Below, piece after piece: positions 33,956-42,783 of a DNA stretch of 64,000 nucleotides (position 1 is the first letter of the stretch; every line of letters starts with the position of its first letter). The notes beneath the pieces are model-generated. The model saw nothing but the letters and a program-made list of their open reading frames with translations. It searched no databases and was not told the origin of the DNA. The stretch comes from Streptomyces tendae (GTDB lineage: Bacteria > Actinomycetota > Actinomycetes > Streptomycetales > Streptomycetaceae). The stretch lies in the NCBI RefSeq assembly GCF_008632955.1, contig NZ_CP043959.1, positions 5,766,001 to 5,830,000 on the forward strand. The letters run 5' to 3'. Position numbers and translations under genes: made by a program.

Positions 33956-36532
33956 GTGCCTGGCACAAACCTGACCCGCGAAGAGGCGCAGCAGCGGGCG
34001 AAGCTGCTGACCGTTGACTCGTACGAGATCGAGCTCGATCTCTCCGGCGCGCAGGAGGGCGGCACCTACCGGTCCGTGACCACGGTGCGCTTCGACGTCG
34101 CCGAGGACGGCGCGGAGTCCTTCATCGACCTGGTGGCTCCCACCGTCCACGAGGTGACCCTGAACGGGGACCCGCTGGACCCCGCCGAGGTCTTCGCCGA
34201 CTCCCGCATCGCCCTGCCGGGTCTGCTCAAGGGCCGCAACGTCCTGCGGGTGAACGCCGACTGCGCGTACACCAACACGGGTGAGGGCCTGCACCGCTTC
34301 GTCGACCCGGTGGACGACCAGGCGTACCTGTACACGCAGTTCGAGGTGCCGGACGCCCGCCGCGTGTTCGCCAGCTTCGAGCAGCCGGACCTCAAGGCGA
34401 CGTTCCGGTTCACCGTGAAGGCGCCGGAGGGCTGGACCGTCGTCTCCAACTCGGCGACGCCGGAGCCGAAGGACAACGTGTGGGAGTTCGCGCCGACCCC
34501 GCGCATCTCGACGTACGTCACGGCGCTGATCGTCGGCCCGTACCACTCCGTGCACAGCGTGTACGAGAAGGACGGCCAGTCGGTGCCGCTCGGCATCTAC
34601 TGCCGGCCCTCGCTCGCGGAGTACCTCGACGCGGACGCCGTCTTCGAGGTCACCCGGCAGGGCTTCGAGTGGTTCCAGGAGAAGTTCGACTACGCCTACC
34701 CGTTCGAGAAGTACGACCAGTTGTTCGTGCCGGAGTTCAACGCGGGCGCGATGGAGAACGCGGGCGCGGTGACCATCCGCGACCAGTACGTGTTCCGGTC
34801 GAAGGTGACGGACGCCGCGTACGAGGGCCGGGCCGCCACGATCCTGCACGAGCTGGCCCACATGTGGTTCGGCGACCTGGTCACCATGGAGTGGTGGAAC
34901 GACCTGTGGCTGAACGAGTCGTTCGCCACCTACGCCGAGACCGCCTGCCAGGCCGACGCGCCCGGCTCGCGGTGGCCGCACTCGTGGACGACGTTCGCGA
35001 ACCAGATGAAGACCTGGGCCTACCGCCAGGACCAGCTGCCGTCGACGCACCCGATCATGGCGGACATCCGCGACCTGGACGACGTGCTCGTCAACTTCGA
35101 CGGCATCACGTACGCCAAGGGTGCCTCGGTGCTGAAGCAGCTCGTCGCGTACGTCGGTGAGGACGCGTTCTTCCGCGGCGTGCAGGCGTACTTCAAGCGT
35201 CACGCGTACGGCAACACGCGCCTGTCGGACCTGCTGGGCGCGCTGGAGGAGACCTCCGGCCGCGACCTGAGGAACTGGTCGAAGCAGTGGCTGGAGACGG
35301 CCGGCATCAACGTCCTGCGCCCCGAGATCGAGACGGACGAGGCCGGTGTCATCACCTCCTTCGCCGTCCGCCAGGAGGCCCCGGCGCTCCCGGCCGGCGC
35401 GAAGGGCGAGCCGACGCTGCGCCCGCACCGCATCGCGATCGGCCTGTACGACCTGGACGAGGCGACCGGCAAGCTGGTCCGCGGGGACCGGGTCGAGCTG
35501 GACGTCGACGGCGAGCTGACGGCGGTGCCGCAGCTCGTGGGCAAACGCCGCCCGGCGGTGACCCTGCTCAACGACGACGACCTGTCCTACGCCAAGGTCC
35601 GCCTGGACGAGCGGTCCCTCGCCTTCGTCACCGAGCACCTGGGCGACTTCGAGTCGTCGCTGCCGCGGGCGCTGTGCTGGGCCTCCGCCTGGGACATGAC
35701 CCGGGACGCGGAACTCGCCGCCCGCGACTACCTCGCGCTGGTGCTGTCGGGTGTCGGCAAGGAGTCGGACATCGGTGTCGTGCAGTCGCTGCACCGTCAG
35801 GTGAAGCTGGCGCTCGACCTGTACGCCGACCCGGCCGCCCGGGAGACCCTGCTGGCCCGCTGGACCGACGCCACGCTGGCCCACCTGCGGTCCGCCGAGC
35901 CGTCGAGCGACCACCAGCTGGCGTGGGCGCGCGCCTTCGCGGCGACCGCCCGCACCCCGGAGCAGCTGGACCTGCTGGAGGCGCTGCTGGCCGGCACGCA
36001 GACCGTCGAGGGCCTGGCCGTCGACACGGAGCTGCGCTGGGCGTTCGTGCAGCGGCTGGCGGCGGTGGGCCGGTTCGACGAGGCGGAGATCGCCGCCGAG
36101 TACGAGCGGGACCGGACCGCGGCGGGCGAGCGGCACGCGGCCACCGCGCGGGCGGCCCGTCCCACCGAGGAGGCGAAGGCGGAGGCGTGGGCCTCGGTCG
36201 TCGAGTCCGACAAGCTGCCCAACGCGGTGCAGGAGGCGGTCATCGCCGGGTTCGTGCAGACGGACCAGCGGGAGCTGCTGGCGCCGTACACGGAGCGGTA
36301 CTTCGAGGCGCTGGCGGACGTGTGGGCGTCCCGCTCGCACGAGATGGCCCAGCAGATCGCGGTCGGCCTCTACCCGGCCGTCCAGGTCTCCGGCGAGACC
36401 CTCGACAAGACGGACGCCTGGCTGACGTCCGCCGAGCCCGGCGCGGCCCTGCGCCGCCTGGTCTCGGAGTCCCGCGCGGGCGTGGAGCGCGCCCTGCGGG
36501 CCCAGGCGGCGGACGCGGCGGCGTCCGCGTAA
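33956..36532 (+). CDS. pepN: Aminopeptidase N (M1 family), copy 2
   Basis: This 858-residue enzyme has the same layout as the copy at 19289. Motifs are GAMENAG, HELAHMWFGD and LNESFAT for the zinc site, then a long helical C-terminal domain. The LNESFA sequence is closer to the usual M1 consensus than the LKESFA of copy 1. The GTG at 33956 has GAGGAG eight bases upstream. It is monocistronic, with a perfect 18-bp terminator after it. Confidence 0.95.
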   Translation: MPGTNLTREEAQQRAKLLTVDSYEIELDLSGAQEGGTYRSVTTVRFDVAEDGAESFIDLVAPTVHEVTLNGDPLDPAEVFADSRIALPGLLKGRNVLRVNADCAYTNTGEGLHRFVDPVDDQAYLYTQFEVPDARRVFASFEQPDLKATFRFTVKAPEGWTVVSNSATPEPKDNVWEFAPTPRISTYVTALIVGPYHSVHSVYEKDGQSVPLGIYCRPSLAEYLDADAVFEVTRQGFEWFQEKFDYAYPFEKYDQLFVPEFNAGAMENAGAVTIRDQYVFRSKVTDAAYEGRAATILHELAHMWFGDLVTMEWWNDLWLNESFATYAETACQADAPGSRWPHSWTTFANQMKTWAYRQDQLPSTHPIMADIRDLDDVLVNFDGITYAKGASVLKQLVAYVGEDAFFRGVQAYFKRHAYGNTRLSDLLGALEETSGRDLRNWSKQWLETAGINVLRPEIETDEAGVITSFAVRQEAPALPAGAKGEPTLRPHRIAIGLYDLDEATGKLVRGDRVELDVDGELTAVPQLVGKRRPAVTLLNDDDLSYAKVRLDERSLAFVTEHLGDFESSLPRALCWASAWDMTRDAELAARDYLALVLSGVGKESDIGVVQSLHRQVKLALDLYADPAARETLLARWTDATLAHLRSAEPSSDHQLAWARAFAATARTPEQLDLLEALLAGTQTVEGLAVDTELRWAFVQRLAAVGRFDEAEIAAEYERDRTAAGERHAATARAARPTEEAKAEAWASVVESDKLPNAVQEAVIAGFVQTDQRELLAPYTERYFEALADVWASRSHEMAQQIAVGLYPAVQVSGETLDKTDAWLTSAEPGAALRRLVSESRAGVERALRAQAADAAASA

Positions 36533-36549
36533 CGCCCGGTCACAGCGAC

Positions 36550-36588
36550 CAGGAGGGGCGCCCGGCATCGTGCCGGGCGCCCCTCCTG
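36550..36588. terminator. Terminator after pepN copy 2
   Basis: The 18-bp perfect stem (36550-36567 with 36571-36588, arms starting CAGGAGGGGCGCC) has a three-base loop, 18 bp after the stop. It also faces the convergent TetR gene. Confidence 0.9.
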
Positions 36589-36604
36589 TCGTGCCGGCCG
36601 TTCC

Positions 36605-37210
36605 TCATCCGGGCAGCGACACCGGGGCACCGGTACCGGAGGTCTCCCACGCCGCCTCGACCATCCGGAAGATCTCGTCCACCGCGGCCCGCGGGTCCTC
36701 CGCCTCCCGGGCCAGCACGAAGGCGTCGACCACGAACCGGGCGATCGCCCGGCGGACCGTGCCGGTGCGCGGCGGGCCGGGTTCGGCGGCGAGGGCCGCC
36801 GCCAGCGTCTCCGCGTGCCGCAGCCGCATCGCGCCCTCGTACTCCCTCAGAGCGGACGAGGCGTCGATCATGCGCCACACGGGAGCGGCCTCGTCCGCCA
36901 GGCAGTGGCACACCAGGGCGTGGATCTCACGGCGCAGCGCGGGGACGAGGGGTTCGCCGGGGGCGCGGTCGGTGACCGCGCGGGCGAGCCGCTGCTCGAA
37001 GTCCGCGTCCCGCTCGAACACCAGGGCCTCTTTGGAGGCGAAGTGGGAGAAGACGGTGGTGACGGCCACGTCGGCCTCGGCGGCCACGTCCCGGATGCCC
37101 ACCGCGTCGTACCCGCGCTCCAGGAAGAGCCGCAGGGCGGTGTCGGCGATCTTCTGGCGGGTGGCGGCTTTCTTGCGCTCTCGGCGTCCGGACGGCTGCT
37201 GCTCGGGCAT
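36605..37210 (-). CDS. TetR-family transcriptional regulator
   Basis: The 201-residue protein has a standard TetR DNA-binding domain (RQKIADTALRLFLERGYDAVGIRDVAAEADVAVTTVFSHFASKEALVF, residues about 18-62) and a helical ligand domain. It is divergent from an oxidoreductase gene only 70 bp away. The shared intergenic region holds an inverted repeat that fits a TetR operator, so it probably represses that gene and itself. Confidence 0.9.
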   Translation of the reverse strand: MPEQQPSGRRERKKAATRQKIADTALRLFLERGYDAVGIRDVAAEADVAVTTVFSHFASKEALVFERDADFEQRLARAVTDRAPGEPLVPALRREIHALVCHCLADEAAPVWRMIDASSALREYEGAMRLRHAETLAAALAAEPGPPRTGTVRRAIARFVVDAFVLAREAEDPRAAVDEIFRMVEAAWETSGTGAPVSLPG

Positions 37211-37232
37211 GACCGGAACGCTAGCAGATACA

Positions 37233-37270
37233 TAACCCTAACGACTCCAATGAACTAGCGGTTAGTGTTA
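37233..37270. promoter_or_regulatory. Inverted repeat, likely TetR operator
   Basis: TAACCCTAACG (37233-37243) and CGGTTAGTGTTA (37259-37270) are imperfect inverted arms, matching at about nine of eleven positions, in the gap between the divergent TetR and oxidoreductase genes. The right arm overlaps a TAGTGT element that could be the oxidoreductase -10. Confidence 0.5.
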
Positions 37271-37280
37271 CGGTCGCGGC

Positions 37281-38174
37281 ATGAAGAAAGTGAGCTACGC
37301 CGAGTTCGGCGGCCCCGACGTCCTTCGCCTCGTCGACACCGAGAAGCCCCACGCGGGCCCGGGAGAGATACGCGTCGCCGTGCGCGCGGCCGGGGTGAAC
37401 CCCGTCGACTGGAGGATCCGGGAGGGCCAGATGCGTCCGGCCCTCCCGGCGTCACTGCCCGCGGGCGTCGGGCTGGACGCGGCGGGGGTGGTGGACGAGG
37501 TCGGCGAGGGCGTCACGGATGTGGCGATCGGCGACCGTGTTTTCGGCGAAGGCACCGACACCTACGCCGAGTTCGCCGTGCTGCACGCCTGGGCCCGGAT
37601 GCCCGAGGGCCTCTCCTTCGAGGAGGCGGCCGGCTATCCGTCCGTCATGGAGACGGCCCTGCGCGTCCTGGGCGAGTGCGGTGTCCGCCCCGGACGGACG
37701 CTGCTGGTCAGCGGTGCGTCGGGCGGGGTCGGCTCGGCGGTGCTGCAGATCGCCCGCGACCGCGGCGTCACGGTGATCGGCACGGCCGGGGCGGCGAACC
37801 AGGAGTACCTGCGCGGCCTGGGCGCCCACGCCACGACGTACGACGCGGGCTGGCCGGAGCGGGTGCGGGCGTTCACCTCGGTCGACGCGGCCCTCGACCT
37901 GGCCGGCGCGGGCGTGGTCCGCGAGCTCGTGGAGCTGACCGGGGACCCGGCCACGGTGGTCTCCATCGCGGACCGCACCGCCCCCGAGCTGGGCGTCCGC
38001 TTCTCCAACGTCGCGGGCAGCGTCCCGGAGGCCCTGAAGGAGACGGTCCGTCTCCTCGAACAGGGCACGCTCCACATCCCGGTGGAGAAGGTCTACTCCC
38101 TCGCGGAGGCGGCCGCCGCCCACGCCGACAGCCGGGCGGGGCACACGAGGGGGCGGCGGGTGATCGTGATCTGA
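37281..38174 (+). CDS. NADP-dependent oxidoreductase, quinone reductase-like MDR family
   Basis: The 297-residue protein begins MKKVSYAEFGGPDVLRLVD, the usual start of the zeta-crystallin/quinone reductase branch of the medium-chain dehydrogenases. The nucleotide loop is LLVSGASGGVGSAVLQIARDRG. No structural zinc Cys cluster is present, fitting a zinc-free reductase. The terminal RRVIVI is typical. No clear Shine-Dalgarno precedes the ATG. Regulation by the divergent TetR gene is likely; the substrate is unknown. Confidence 0.88.
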   Translation: MKKVSYAEFGGPDVLRLVDTEKPHAGPGEIRVAVRAAGVNPVDWRIREGQMRPALPASLPAGVGLDAAGVVDEVGEGVTDVAIGDRVFGEGTDTYAEFAVLHAWARMPEGLSFEEAAGYPSVMETALRVLGECGVRPGRTLLVSGASGGVGSAVLQIARDRGVTVIGTAGAANQEYLRGLGAHATTYDAGWPERVRAFTSVDAALDLAGAGVVRELVELTGDPATVVSIADRTAPELGVRFSNVAGSVPEALKETVRLLEQGTLHIPVEKVYSLAEAAAAHADSRAGHTRGRRVIVI

Positions 38175-38289
38175 CGGCGCGCGGTGGGCCGGGTGGCGCT
38201 GCACCAGCCACCGCGAACCCCAGAGCCCCTTCGCACGCCGATGAACGCATGCACGCGAACGCCCGGGGTCGGCCGTCCGTGGTGGGCGG

Positions 38290-38673
38290 TCAGGCGTCGG
38301 GGTCGACCTCGGGGTGCGTGAACCGCACGGGCTTGCCCAGCGAACGGGCGTAGGCGATCTCCGCCCGGGTGCTGTCCCCGATGTGGTCGCCGACCACCAG
38401 TGCCTCGTCGGCGAGCCGGATCTTCGCCCGGTGCAGCTCGTCGAGCCGGGACTTCAGCGCCGCGGCATCGGCCGGATCGGACCACCTGGCGTGCGGCGAC
38501 TTCAGGTCAACGCCCGGCCTGACGACGATCCTTCCGGCTTCGGTCTCCCGCACGTCCGCCTCGGCCATCTCGGCCATGAACCGGGTGGAGCCGCAGATCA
38601 CGACGATACGCGGCAGGCCCAGCCCCTCCTTCGCCTGGGCGAGCGTCTCCTCGGGGGTCTGCGGGTGCGACAC
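38290..38673 (-). CDS. Small nucleoside 2-deoxyribosyltransferase-like protein (ICGSTRF family)
   Basis: The protein has 127 residues from GTG 38673, with AGGAGGAA five bases upstream. The core RIVVICGSTRFMAEM, the later VGDHIGDSTRAEIAYARSLGKPV and the flanking Asp/Glu positions resemble nucleoside 2-deoxyribosyltransferase and phage DUF4406-like folds. These bind nucleotides or nucleosides. An enzymatic role is inferred from the fold alone. It converges with the oxidoreductase gene, and 150 bp separate it from the divergent MarR gene. Confidence 0.7.
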   Translation of the reverse strand: MSHPQTPEETLAQAKEGLGLPRIVVICGSTRFMAEMAEADVRETEAGRIVVRPGVDLKSPHARWSDPADAAALKSRLDELHRAKIRLADEALVVGDHIGDSTRAEIAYARSLGKPVRFTHPEVDPDA

Positions 38674-38753
38674 GGGTTCCTCCTGGTGGTGGGCCCCCCA
38701 GGATGCCCGACCGGGGGCACGGCACCACATCGGTGTCGAGGCCGTCTCCCCAT

Positions 38754-38791
38754 TCACTTAGCGAAAAGCCACTTACCCACAAGCTACTTTC
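38754..38791. promoter_or_regulatory. Three spaced half-sites upstream of the MarR gene
   Basis: TTCACTTAG (38754), CCACTTAC (about 38769) and CTACTTTC (about 38784) recur every 15 bp just upstream of the -35 of the MarR promoter. The longer repeats AAGCCACTTAC (38766-38776) and AAGCTACTTTC (38781-38791) make the pattern clear. It is a candidate operator for MarR autoregulation. Confidence 0.45.
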
Positions 38792-38820
38792 TTGCGGCCG
38801 ACCCGTGCGGTGCGGATACT
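38792..38820 (+). promoter_or_regulatory. Promoter giving a probably leaderless MarR transcript
   Basis: TTGCGG (38792-38797) and GATACT (38815-38820) are spaced by 17 bases. The expected start of transcription is at the A of the ATG at 38827, which agrees with the lack of any Shine-Dalgarno. Confidence 0.5.
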
Positions 38821-38826
38821 CCAGCC

Positions 38827-39339
38827 ATGAGTGCACGCCCCGAGCCGCGTCCCGCGGACGCCGTCGACGCGATCATCGAGCAGTGGGCCCGGGTCCGGCC
38901 CGACCTGGACACCGCCGGGATGGAGGTCTTCGGGCGCGTCCACCGGCTCGCGCGCGCCATGGGCGACCGCACGGAGCGGGCGTACGCGCCGTACGGCATC
39001 TCGCGCGGCGAGTTCGACGTCCTCGCCACCCTGCGCCGCGCCGGGGAGCCGTACACCCTCTCGCCCCGGCAGCTCTCGGCCACGCTGATGCTCACCACCG
39101 GCGGGATGACGGGCCGTCTCGACAAACTGGAGCGCGCCGGGCTGCTGCGCCGCTCCCCCGACCCGCACGACCGGCGCGGGCTGCAGGTCACGCTGACCGA
39201 GGAGGGACTGCGGCTGATCGACGAGGCGGCGGGCGCGGGGGTCGCCGAGCAGTCGCGGGCGCTGTCGGCCCTCGGCGAGGAGCGCGCGGCCCAGCTGGCG
39301 GACCTGCTGCGGGAGTTGCTGCTCGCCACGGAGCGGTAG
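38827..39339 (+). CDS. MarR-family transcriptional regulator
   Basis: The 170-residue protein has a MarR winged helix: YGISRGEFDVLATLRRAG, LSPRQLSATLMLTTGGMTGRLDKLERAGLLRRSPDPHDRRGLQVTLTEEGLRL. Wing and recognition helix are intact. The ATG at 38827 lacks a Shine-Dalgarno and lies where transcription probably starts. Repeated half-sites upstream suggest autoregulation. Possible targets are the divergent deoxyribosyltransferase-like gene or the CPBP protease gene 150 bp downstream. Confidence 0.9.
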   Translation: MSARPEPRPADAVDAIIEQWARVRPDLDTAGMEVFGRVHRLARAMGDRTERAYAPYGISRGEFDVLATLRRAGEPYTLSPRQLSATLMLTTGGMTGRLDKLERAGLLRRSPDPHDRRGLQVTLTEEGLRLIDEAAGAGVAEQSRALSALGEERAAQLADLLRELLLATER

Positions 39340-39489
39340 GCGGCGCCGCCCCGGAACACGCGCGAGCCGGTCGCGCATCCCCCGTGCGAGCTACCGGAGC
39401 TGTCCATGCGCGGGTGATTCGCGGGCGGCGGCGGATTCCTAGCGTGGTCCCCAGGTCGCCGCGGGTGCGGCCACGACGGGAAGGCCGCC

Positions 39490-40368
39490 ATGGGTACGAC
39501 ATCCGAGACACCCCACGCCACCGGATCCGGCCAGGACAAGGACCGCGACGCCGGCGGCGGCCGTCTCCGCCGGATCGCGCGCTCCCCGCTCGGCTGGATG
39601 CTCGCCGGCATGGCCGGCGTCGGTCTGGTCTCGGGCCTGACGGCGACCGGCCCCGGCCCGGTGCCGGTGCTGGGCGCGGCCGCCGCGGTCGCCGTCTACG
39701 CGTGGGTCATGCGCCGCGTGGCAGGCCGCTCCACGCCGGAGACCGCCCGGTCCGGGGCCGGCCGGGAGGCGCTGCTGGGCGGCGCGATCGGCCTGGGCTT
39801 CGTCCTCGTCTCCGCCCTCCTCGTCACGGCGTTCGGAGGTTACTCCTTCTCCTGGGCCGGCGACGGCGTCCTGTCGGTCGTCGCGACCGCGGTCATGGTG
39901 CAGACCGGCGCCGCGGTGACCGAGGAGCTGCTGTTCCGCGGTCTCGCCCTGCAGGCCCTGGAGCTGCTGTGGGGCAGCCGGGCCGCCCTCGTGATCACCT
40001 CGCTGTTCTTCGGTGTCGCCCACCTGGGCGCCGAGGGGGCGAGCGCGTGGAGCGCGCTGGCGATCGCCGTCGAGGCGGGCGTCCTGCTCGGAGCGGCGTT
40101 CCTGTGGCGGCGTAGCATCTGGTTCGTCGTGGGGCTGCACTGCGTCTGGAACACCACGGTGGAGCTGCTCGGCATCCCGGTCTCCGGGCACACCTCCGAC
40201 GGTCTGTTCACCGTCGACGTCCACGGCTCCGATCTGCTGACCGGCGGCGCCTTCGGCCTGGAGGCGTCGGTCGTGCCCGTCCTCGCCGGTGTGGCCCTCG
40301 CCGTCCCGATGCTCGTCCTCGCCCGCCGGAGCGGCCGGGTCACCACCCGCCGGCGCGCGAGCCGCTGA
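39490..40368 (+). CDS. CPBP-family intramembrane metalloprotease (CAAX/Abi)
   Basis: The 292-residue protein has about eight membrane helices. The catalytic motifs are EELLFRG (EExxxR), FFGVAH (FxxxH) and HCVWNTT (HxxxN), all present in order. Family members cleave within membranes or help bacteriocin immunity; the substrate is unknown. It starts at ATG 39490 with GGGAAGG upstream. The two-component genes follow 26 bp later, so the three probably form one operon, and the protease might act on a signal or receptor in that pathway. Confidence 0.88.
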   Translation: MGTTSETPHATGSGQDKDRDAGGGRLRRIARSPLGWMLAGMAGVGLVSGLTATGPGPVPVLGAAAAVAVYAWVMRRVAGRSTPETARSGAGREALLGGAIGLGFVLVSALLVTAFGGYSFSWAGDGVLSVVATAVMVQTGAAVTEELLFRGLALQALELLWGSRAALVITSLFFGVAHLGAEGASAWSALAIAVEAGVLLGAAFLWRRSIWFVVGLHCVWNTTVELLGIPVSGHTSDGLFTVDVHGSDLLTGGAFGLEASVVPVLAGVALAVPMLVLARRSGRVTTRRRASR

Positions 40369-40394
40369 GTCGGGCCGACCGAAGGAGAACGGAC

Positions 40395-41615
40395 ATGACG
40401 GCCCGTCGGGAACCGTGGAGTGCCCCCATGCTCCGGGCTCCGCTCGACCGGTGGCGTGAGCGGGACGCCCTCCTGAAGGACGGCGTCCTCGCCCTGACCC
40501 TCACCCTGCTGTCCTTCGTGCCGACCCTGTCCGGCGTCGGCGCGCAGATCGGCGACCTGCCCGAGCGGCCGGCGGACGCGCTGGGTGTCGGGCTCGTCCT
40601 GGCCCAGACGCTGCCGTCGGCGTTCCGCCGCAGATGGCCTGCGGCCTGTCTGGCGGTCGTCGCGGTCGCGTTCGCCGTGCATCAGGCGCTCGGCTACGCG
40701 ACGTCGTTCGGGAGTGTGGGGCTGTACGTGGCCCTGTACTCCGCCGGCGCCCATCAGGTCCGCTTCCGCCGCGGGCTCGCCGTCCTGGCGACTGCCGGTT
40801 ACGCCGTGCTGGCCGTCGTCCTGGACCGCCTCGGCTCACCGCAGTCGCTCCCGGACTACCTCGCGTTCGGGCTGGTGCTGGCCGCGGTCCGGCAGGTGGG
40901 GAGCACGGTGCGCACACGGCGCGTGGAGGAGGCGGAACGGCGGCGGCTGACCGCCGAGGCGGCGACGGCCGCCGAGCGGGCACGGATCGCCCGGGAGCTG
41001 CACGACGTGGTGACCCACCATGTGACGGCCATGGTGGTCCAGTCCGACGCGGCGCAGTTCCTGCTCACGTCCGCGCCGGACCGCGCCGCCGATTCCCTGA
41101 CGGCCGTCAGCGACACCGGACGGCGGGCGCTGACCGAACTGCGCCACCTGCTCGGCGTCCTGGAGGCGACCGGTGAGGCGGCCTCCGCGGACCTGGAGCG
41201 CGCGGACCGGGCCCCGGCCCGGGGGCGGCTGGAGGATCTGGTCGAGCAGGCCCGCCGGTCGGGCCAGCCGGTCGAGTTCGACGAGACGGGCGAGCGGCGG
41301 CCGGGCGGCGTGGACGTGGAGCTGGCCGCGTACCGGGTGGTGCAGGAAGCGCTCACCAACGCCATGAAGTACGCGGCGGGGCAGGCGACCCGCGTCTCGC
41401 TCCGGCACGGCGACGAGCACCTCGGGATAGAGGTCACCACCGACGGGCCGGTCTCCGCACCGGTCCAGCGGGAGCCCGGTCCGGCGGGCGGACGGGGACT
41501 GGCCGGGCTGCGTGCACGCGTGCGGATGCTCGGTGGTGAACTGAACGCCGGTCCCCGGCCCGAGGGCGGGTTCGAGGTCCGCGCCACGATTCCGTCCCGA
41601 CCCGTCCAGGAGTGA
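40395..41615 (+). CDS. Sensor histidine kinase, NarL-partner type (HisKA_3)
   Basis: The 406-residue protein has four to six membrane helices in residues 28-170 with almost no outer domain. HisKA_3 follows with the phosphoacceptor in ARELHDVVTHHVTAMVVQSD. The ATPase region has N-box VVQEALTNAMKYA and a G-box GGRGLAGLRARVRMLGG. The ATG has GAAGGAGAAC upstream. It pairs with the response regulator that starts five bases after its stop. Confidence 0.93.
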   Translation: MTARREPWSAPMLRAPLDRWRERDALLKDGVLALTLTLLSFVPTLSGVGAQIGDLPERPADALGVGLVLAQTLPSAFRRRWPAACLAVVAVAFAVHQALGYATSFGSVGLYVALYSAGAHQVRFRRGLAVLATAGYAVLAVVLDRLGSPQSLPDYLAFGLVLAAVRQVGSTVRTRRVEEAERRRLTAEAATAAERARIARELHDVVTHHVTAMVVQSDAAQFLLTSAPDRAADSLTAVSDTGRRALTELRHLLGVLEATGEAASADLERADRAPARGRLEDLVEQARRSGQPVEFDETGERRPGGVDVELAAYRVVQEALTNAMKYAAGQATRVSLRHGDEHLGIEVTTDGPVSAPVQREPGPAGGRGLAGLRARVRMLGGELNAGPRPEGGFEVRATIPSRPVQE

Positions 41616-41619
41616 CCCC

Positions 41620-42309
41620 GTGAACGATGCGCCGCCCGTCCGTGTGCTCGTGTGCGACGACCAGGCGCTGGTGCGGACCGGCTACGTCACCATCTTCTCC
41701 GCCCAGCCCGACATGGAGGTCGTCGGGGAGGCCGAGAACGGCCACGAGGCGGTGCGGGAAGCGCGGCGGCTGCGCCCCGACGTGGTCGTGATGGACGTCC
41801 GCATGCCGCTGCTCGACGGCATCCAGGCGACGCGTCAACTGGCGGGCCCGGACACCGAGGACGCGCCGAGGGTACTGGTCGTCACCACGTTCAACGTCGA
41901 CTCCTACGTCTACGACGCGCTGCGCGCCGGAGCGAGCGGCTTCCTCCTCAAGGACGCGCCCCCGGCGGAGCTGGTCAACGGCATCCGCACGGTCGCCCGG
42001 GGCGAGGCCCTGCTGGCGCCCGCCGTCACCCGCCGCCTCATCGGCCACTTCGCCCAGCACCTGCGCCCGGCCGACGCCTCCCGGCCGGGCCGGCAGGACG
42101 TCGTGGACGCGCTGACCCCGCGCGAGCTGGAAGTGCTCCGGCTGATCGCCGAGGGACTGTCGAACGCGGAGATCGCCGCGGCGATGTTCATCACGCCCGA
42201 GACCGTCAAGACGTACGTGTCGCGGATCCTCGCCAAACTCGGCCTGCGCGACCGGGTCCAGGCCGTCGTCCTCGCCTACCGGGTCGGACTGGTGCCCGGC
42301 ACACCGTGA
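41620..42309 (+). CDS. NarL/FixJ-type response regulator
   Basis: The 229-residue protein has a receiver domain (VRVLVCDDQALVRTGY, phospho-Asp in VVVMDVRMPLLDG, Lys in FLLKDAPP). The LuxR-type DNA-binding domain is LTPRELEVLRLIAEGLSNAEIAAAMFITPETVKTYVSRILAKLGLRDR. The GTG at 41620 has AGGAG seven bases upstream, inside the kinase gene's end. It is the partner of the adjacent kinase. A bidirectional terminator closes the operon. Confidence 0.95.
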   Translation: MNDAPPVRVLVCDDQALVRTGYVTIFSAQPDMEVVGEAENGHEAVREARRLRPDVVVMDVRMPLLDGIQATRQLAGPDTEDAPRVLVVTTFNVDSYVYDALRAGASGFLLKDAPPAELVNGIRTVARGEALLAPAVTRRLIGHFAQHLRPADASRPGRQDVVDALTPRELEVLRLIAEGLSNAEIAAAMFITPETVKTYVSRILAKLGLRDRVQAVVLAYRVGLVPGTP

Positions 42310-42369
42310 GCCGGCCCCCGTGCCGCCGGGCGTGAGGCGGCCCGGGCGGTACCGGGCGTACGGACGCGC

Positions 42370-42401
42370 CGAAGGGCGCCGGCGGAGGCCGGCGCCCTTC
42401 G
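42370..42401. terminator. Bidirectional terminator
   Basis: CGAAGGGCGCCGGC (42370-42383) pairs perfectly with GCCGGCGCCCTTCG (42388-42401) around GGAG, between the response regulator and the convergent small membrane protein gene. Confidence 0.85.
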
Positions 42402-42440
42402 GGAAGCACGTGTGGACCGCTCGGGCGAGCGGGCCCGGGG

Positions 42441-42716
42441 TCAGGCCTTGGCGTCGGCCTTGGTCCGGATGTTGGAGCTGGTCGGGTCCTTCTTCTGGTG
42501 GGACTTGTCGAGGACCATCACCAGTGCGGCGATGACCACGAAGAGCCCGACCGGGGCCAGGACGTAGAGACCCAGCGTCTCGATGACGCTCAGGCCCGTG
42601 CCGGGGTCGTCGCCGTCGTCGCGGGTGAGAGCGAGCGCGGGGGACGACATGAGCAGCATCATCAGCGTCGTACCGGCTGCCAGGGCGCCGGCGCGCAGGG
42701 CGTTCTTCTTGTCCAC
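42441..42716 (-). CDS. Small membrane protein, 91 aa
   Basis: GTG 42716 opens a 91-residue protein (start MDKKNALRAGALAAG when the GTG is read as Met). It has a signal-like hydrophobic segment at about 8-28, an Asp/Gly-rich stretch (TRDDGDDPGTGL), and a second helix at about 42-66 (TLGLYVLAPVGLFVVIAALVMVL). A basic tail follows (DKSHQKKDPTSSNIRTKADAKA). GGGGA lies close upstream. No family is recognised; length and layout are like other small Streptomyces membrane proteins. It is 68 bp after malQ on the same strand. Confidence 0.7.
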   Translation of the reverse strand: MDKKNALRAGALAAGTTLMMLLMSSPALALTRDDGDDPGTGLSVIETLGLYVLAPVGLFVVIAALVMVLDKSHQKKDPTSSNIRTKADAKA

Positions 42717-42783
42717 GGTCCCCAAAGTATCGAACCGTGTCGGGGGCCGCGCGCCCGGGGTGCCGTACGGGCGCGCGGGCCGG

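Noticed and set aside
33890..36568. 892-codon minus-strand frame opposite pepN copy 2
   Set aside because: It is a shadow of pepN with no ribosome-binding site or domain.
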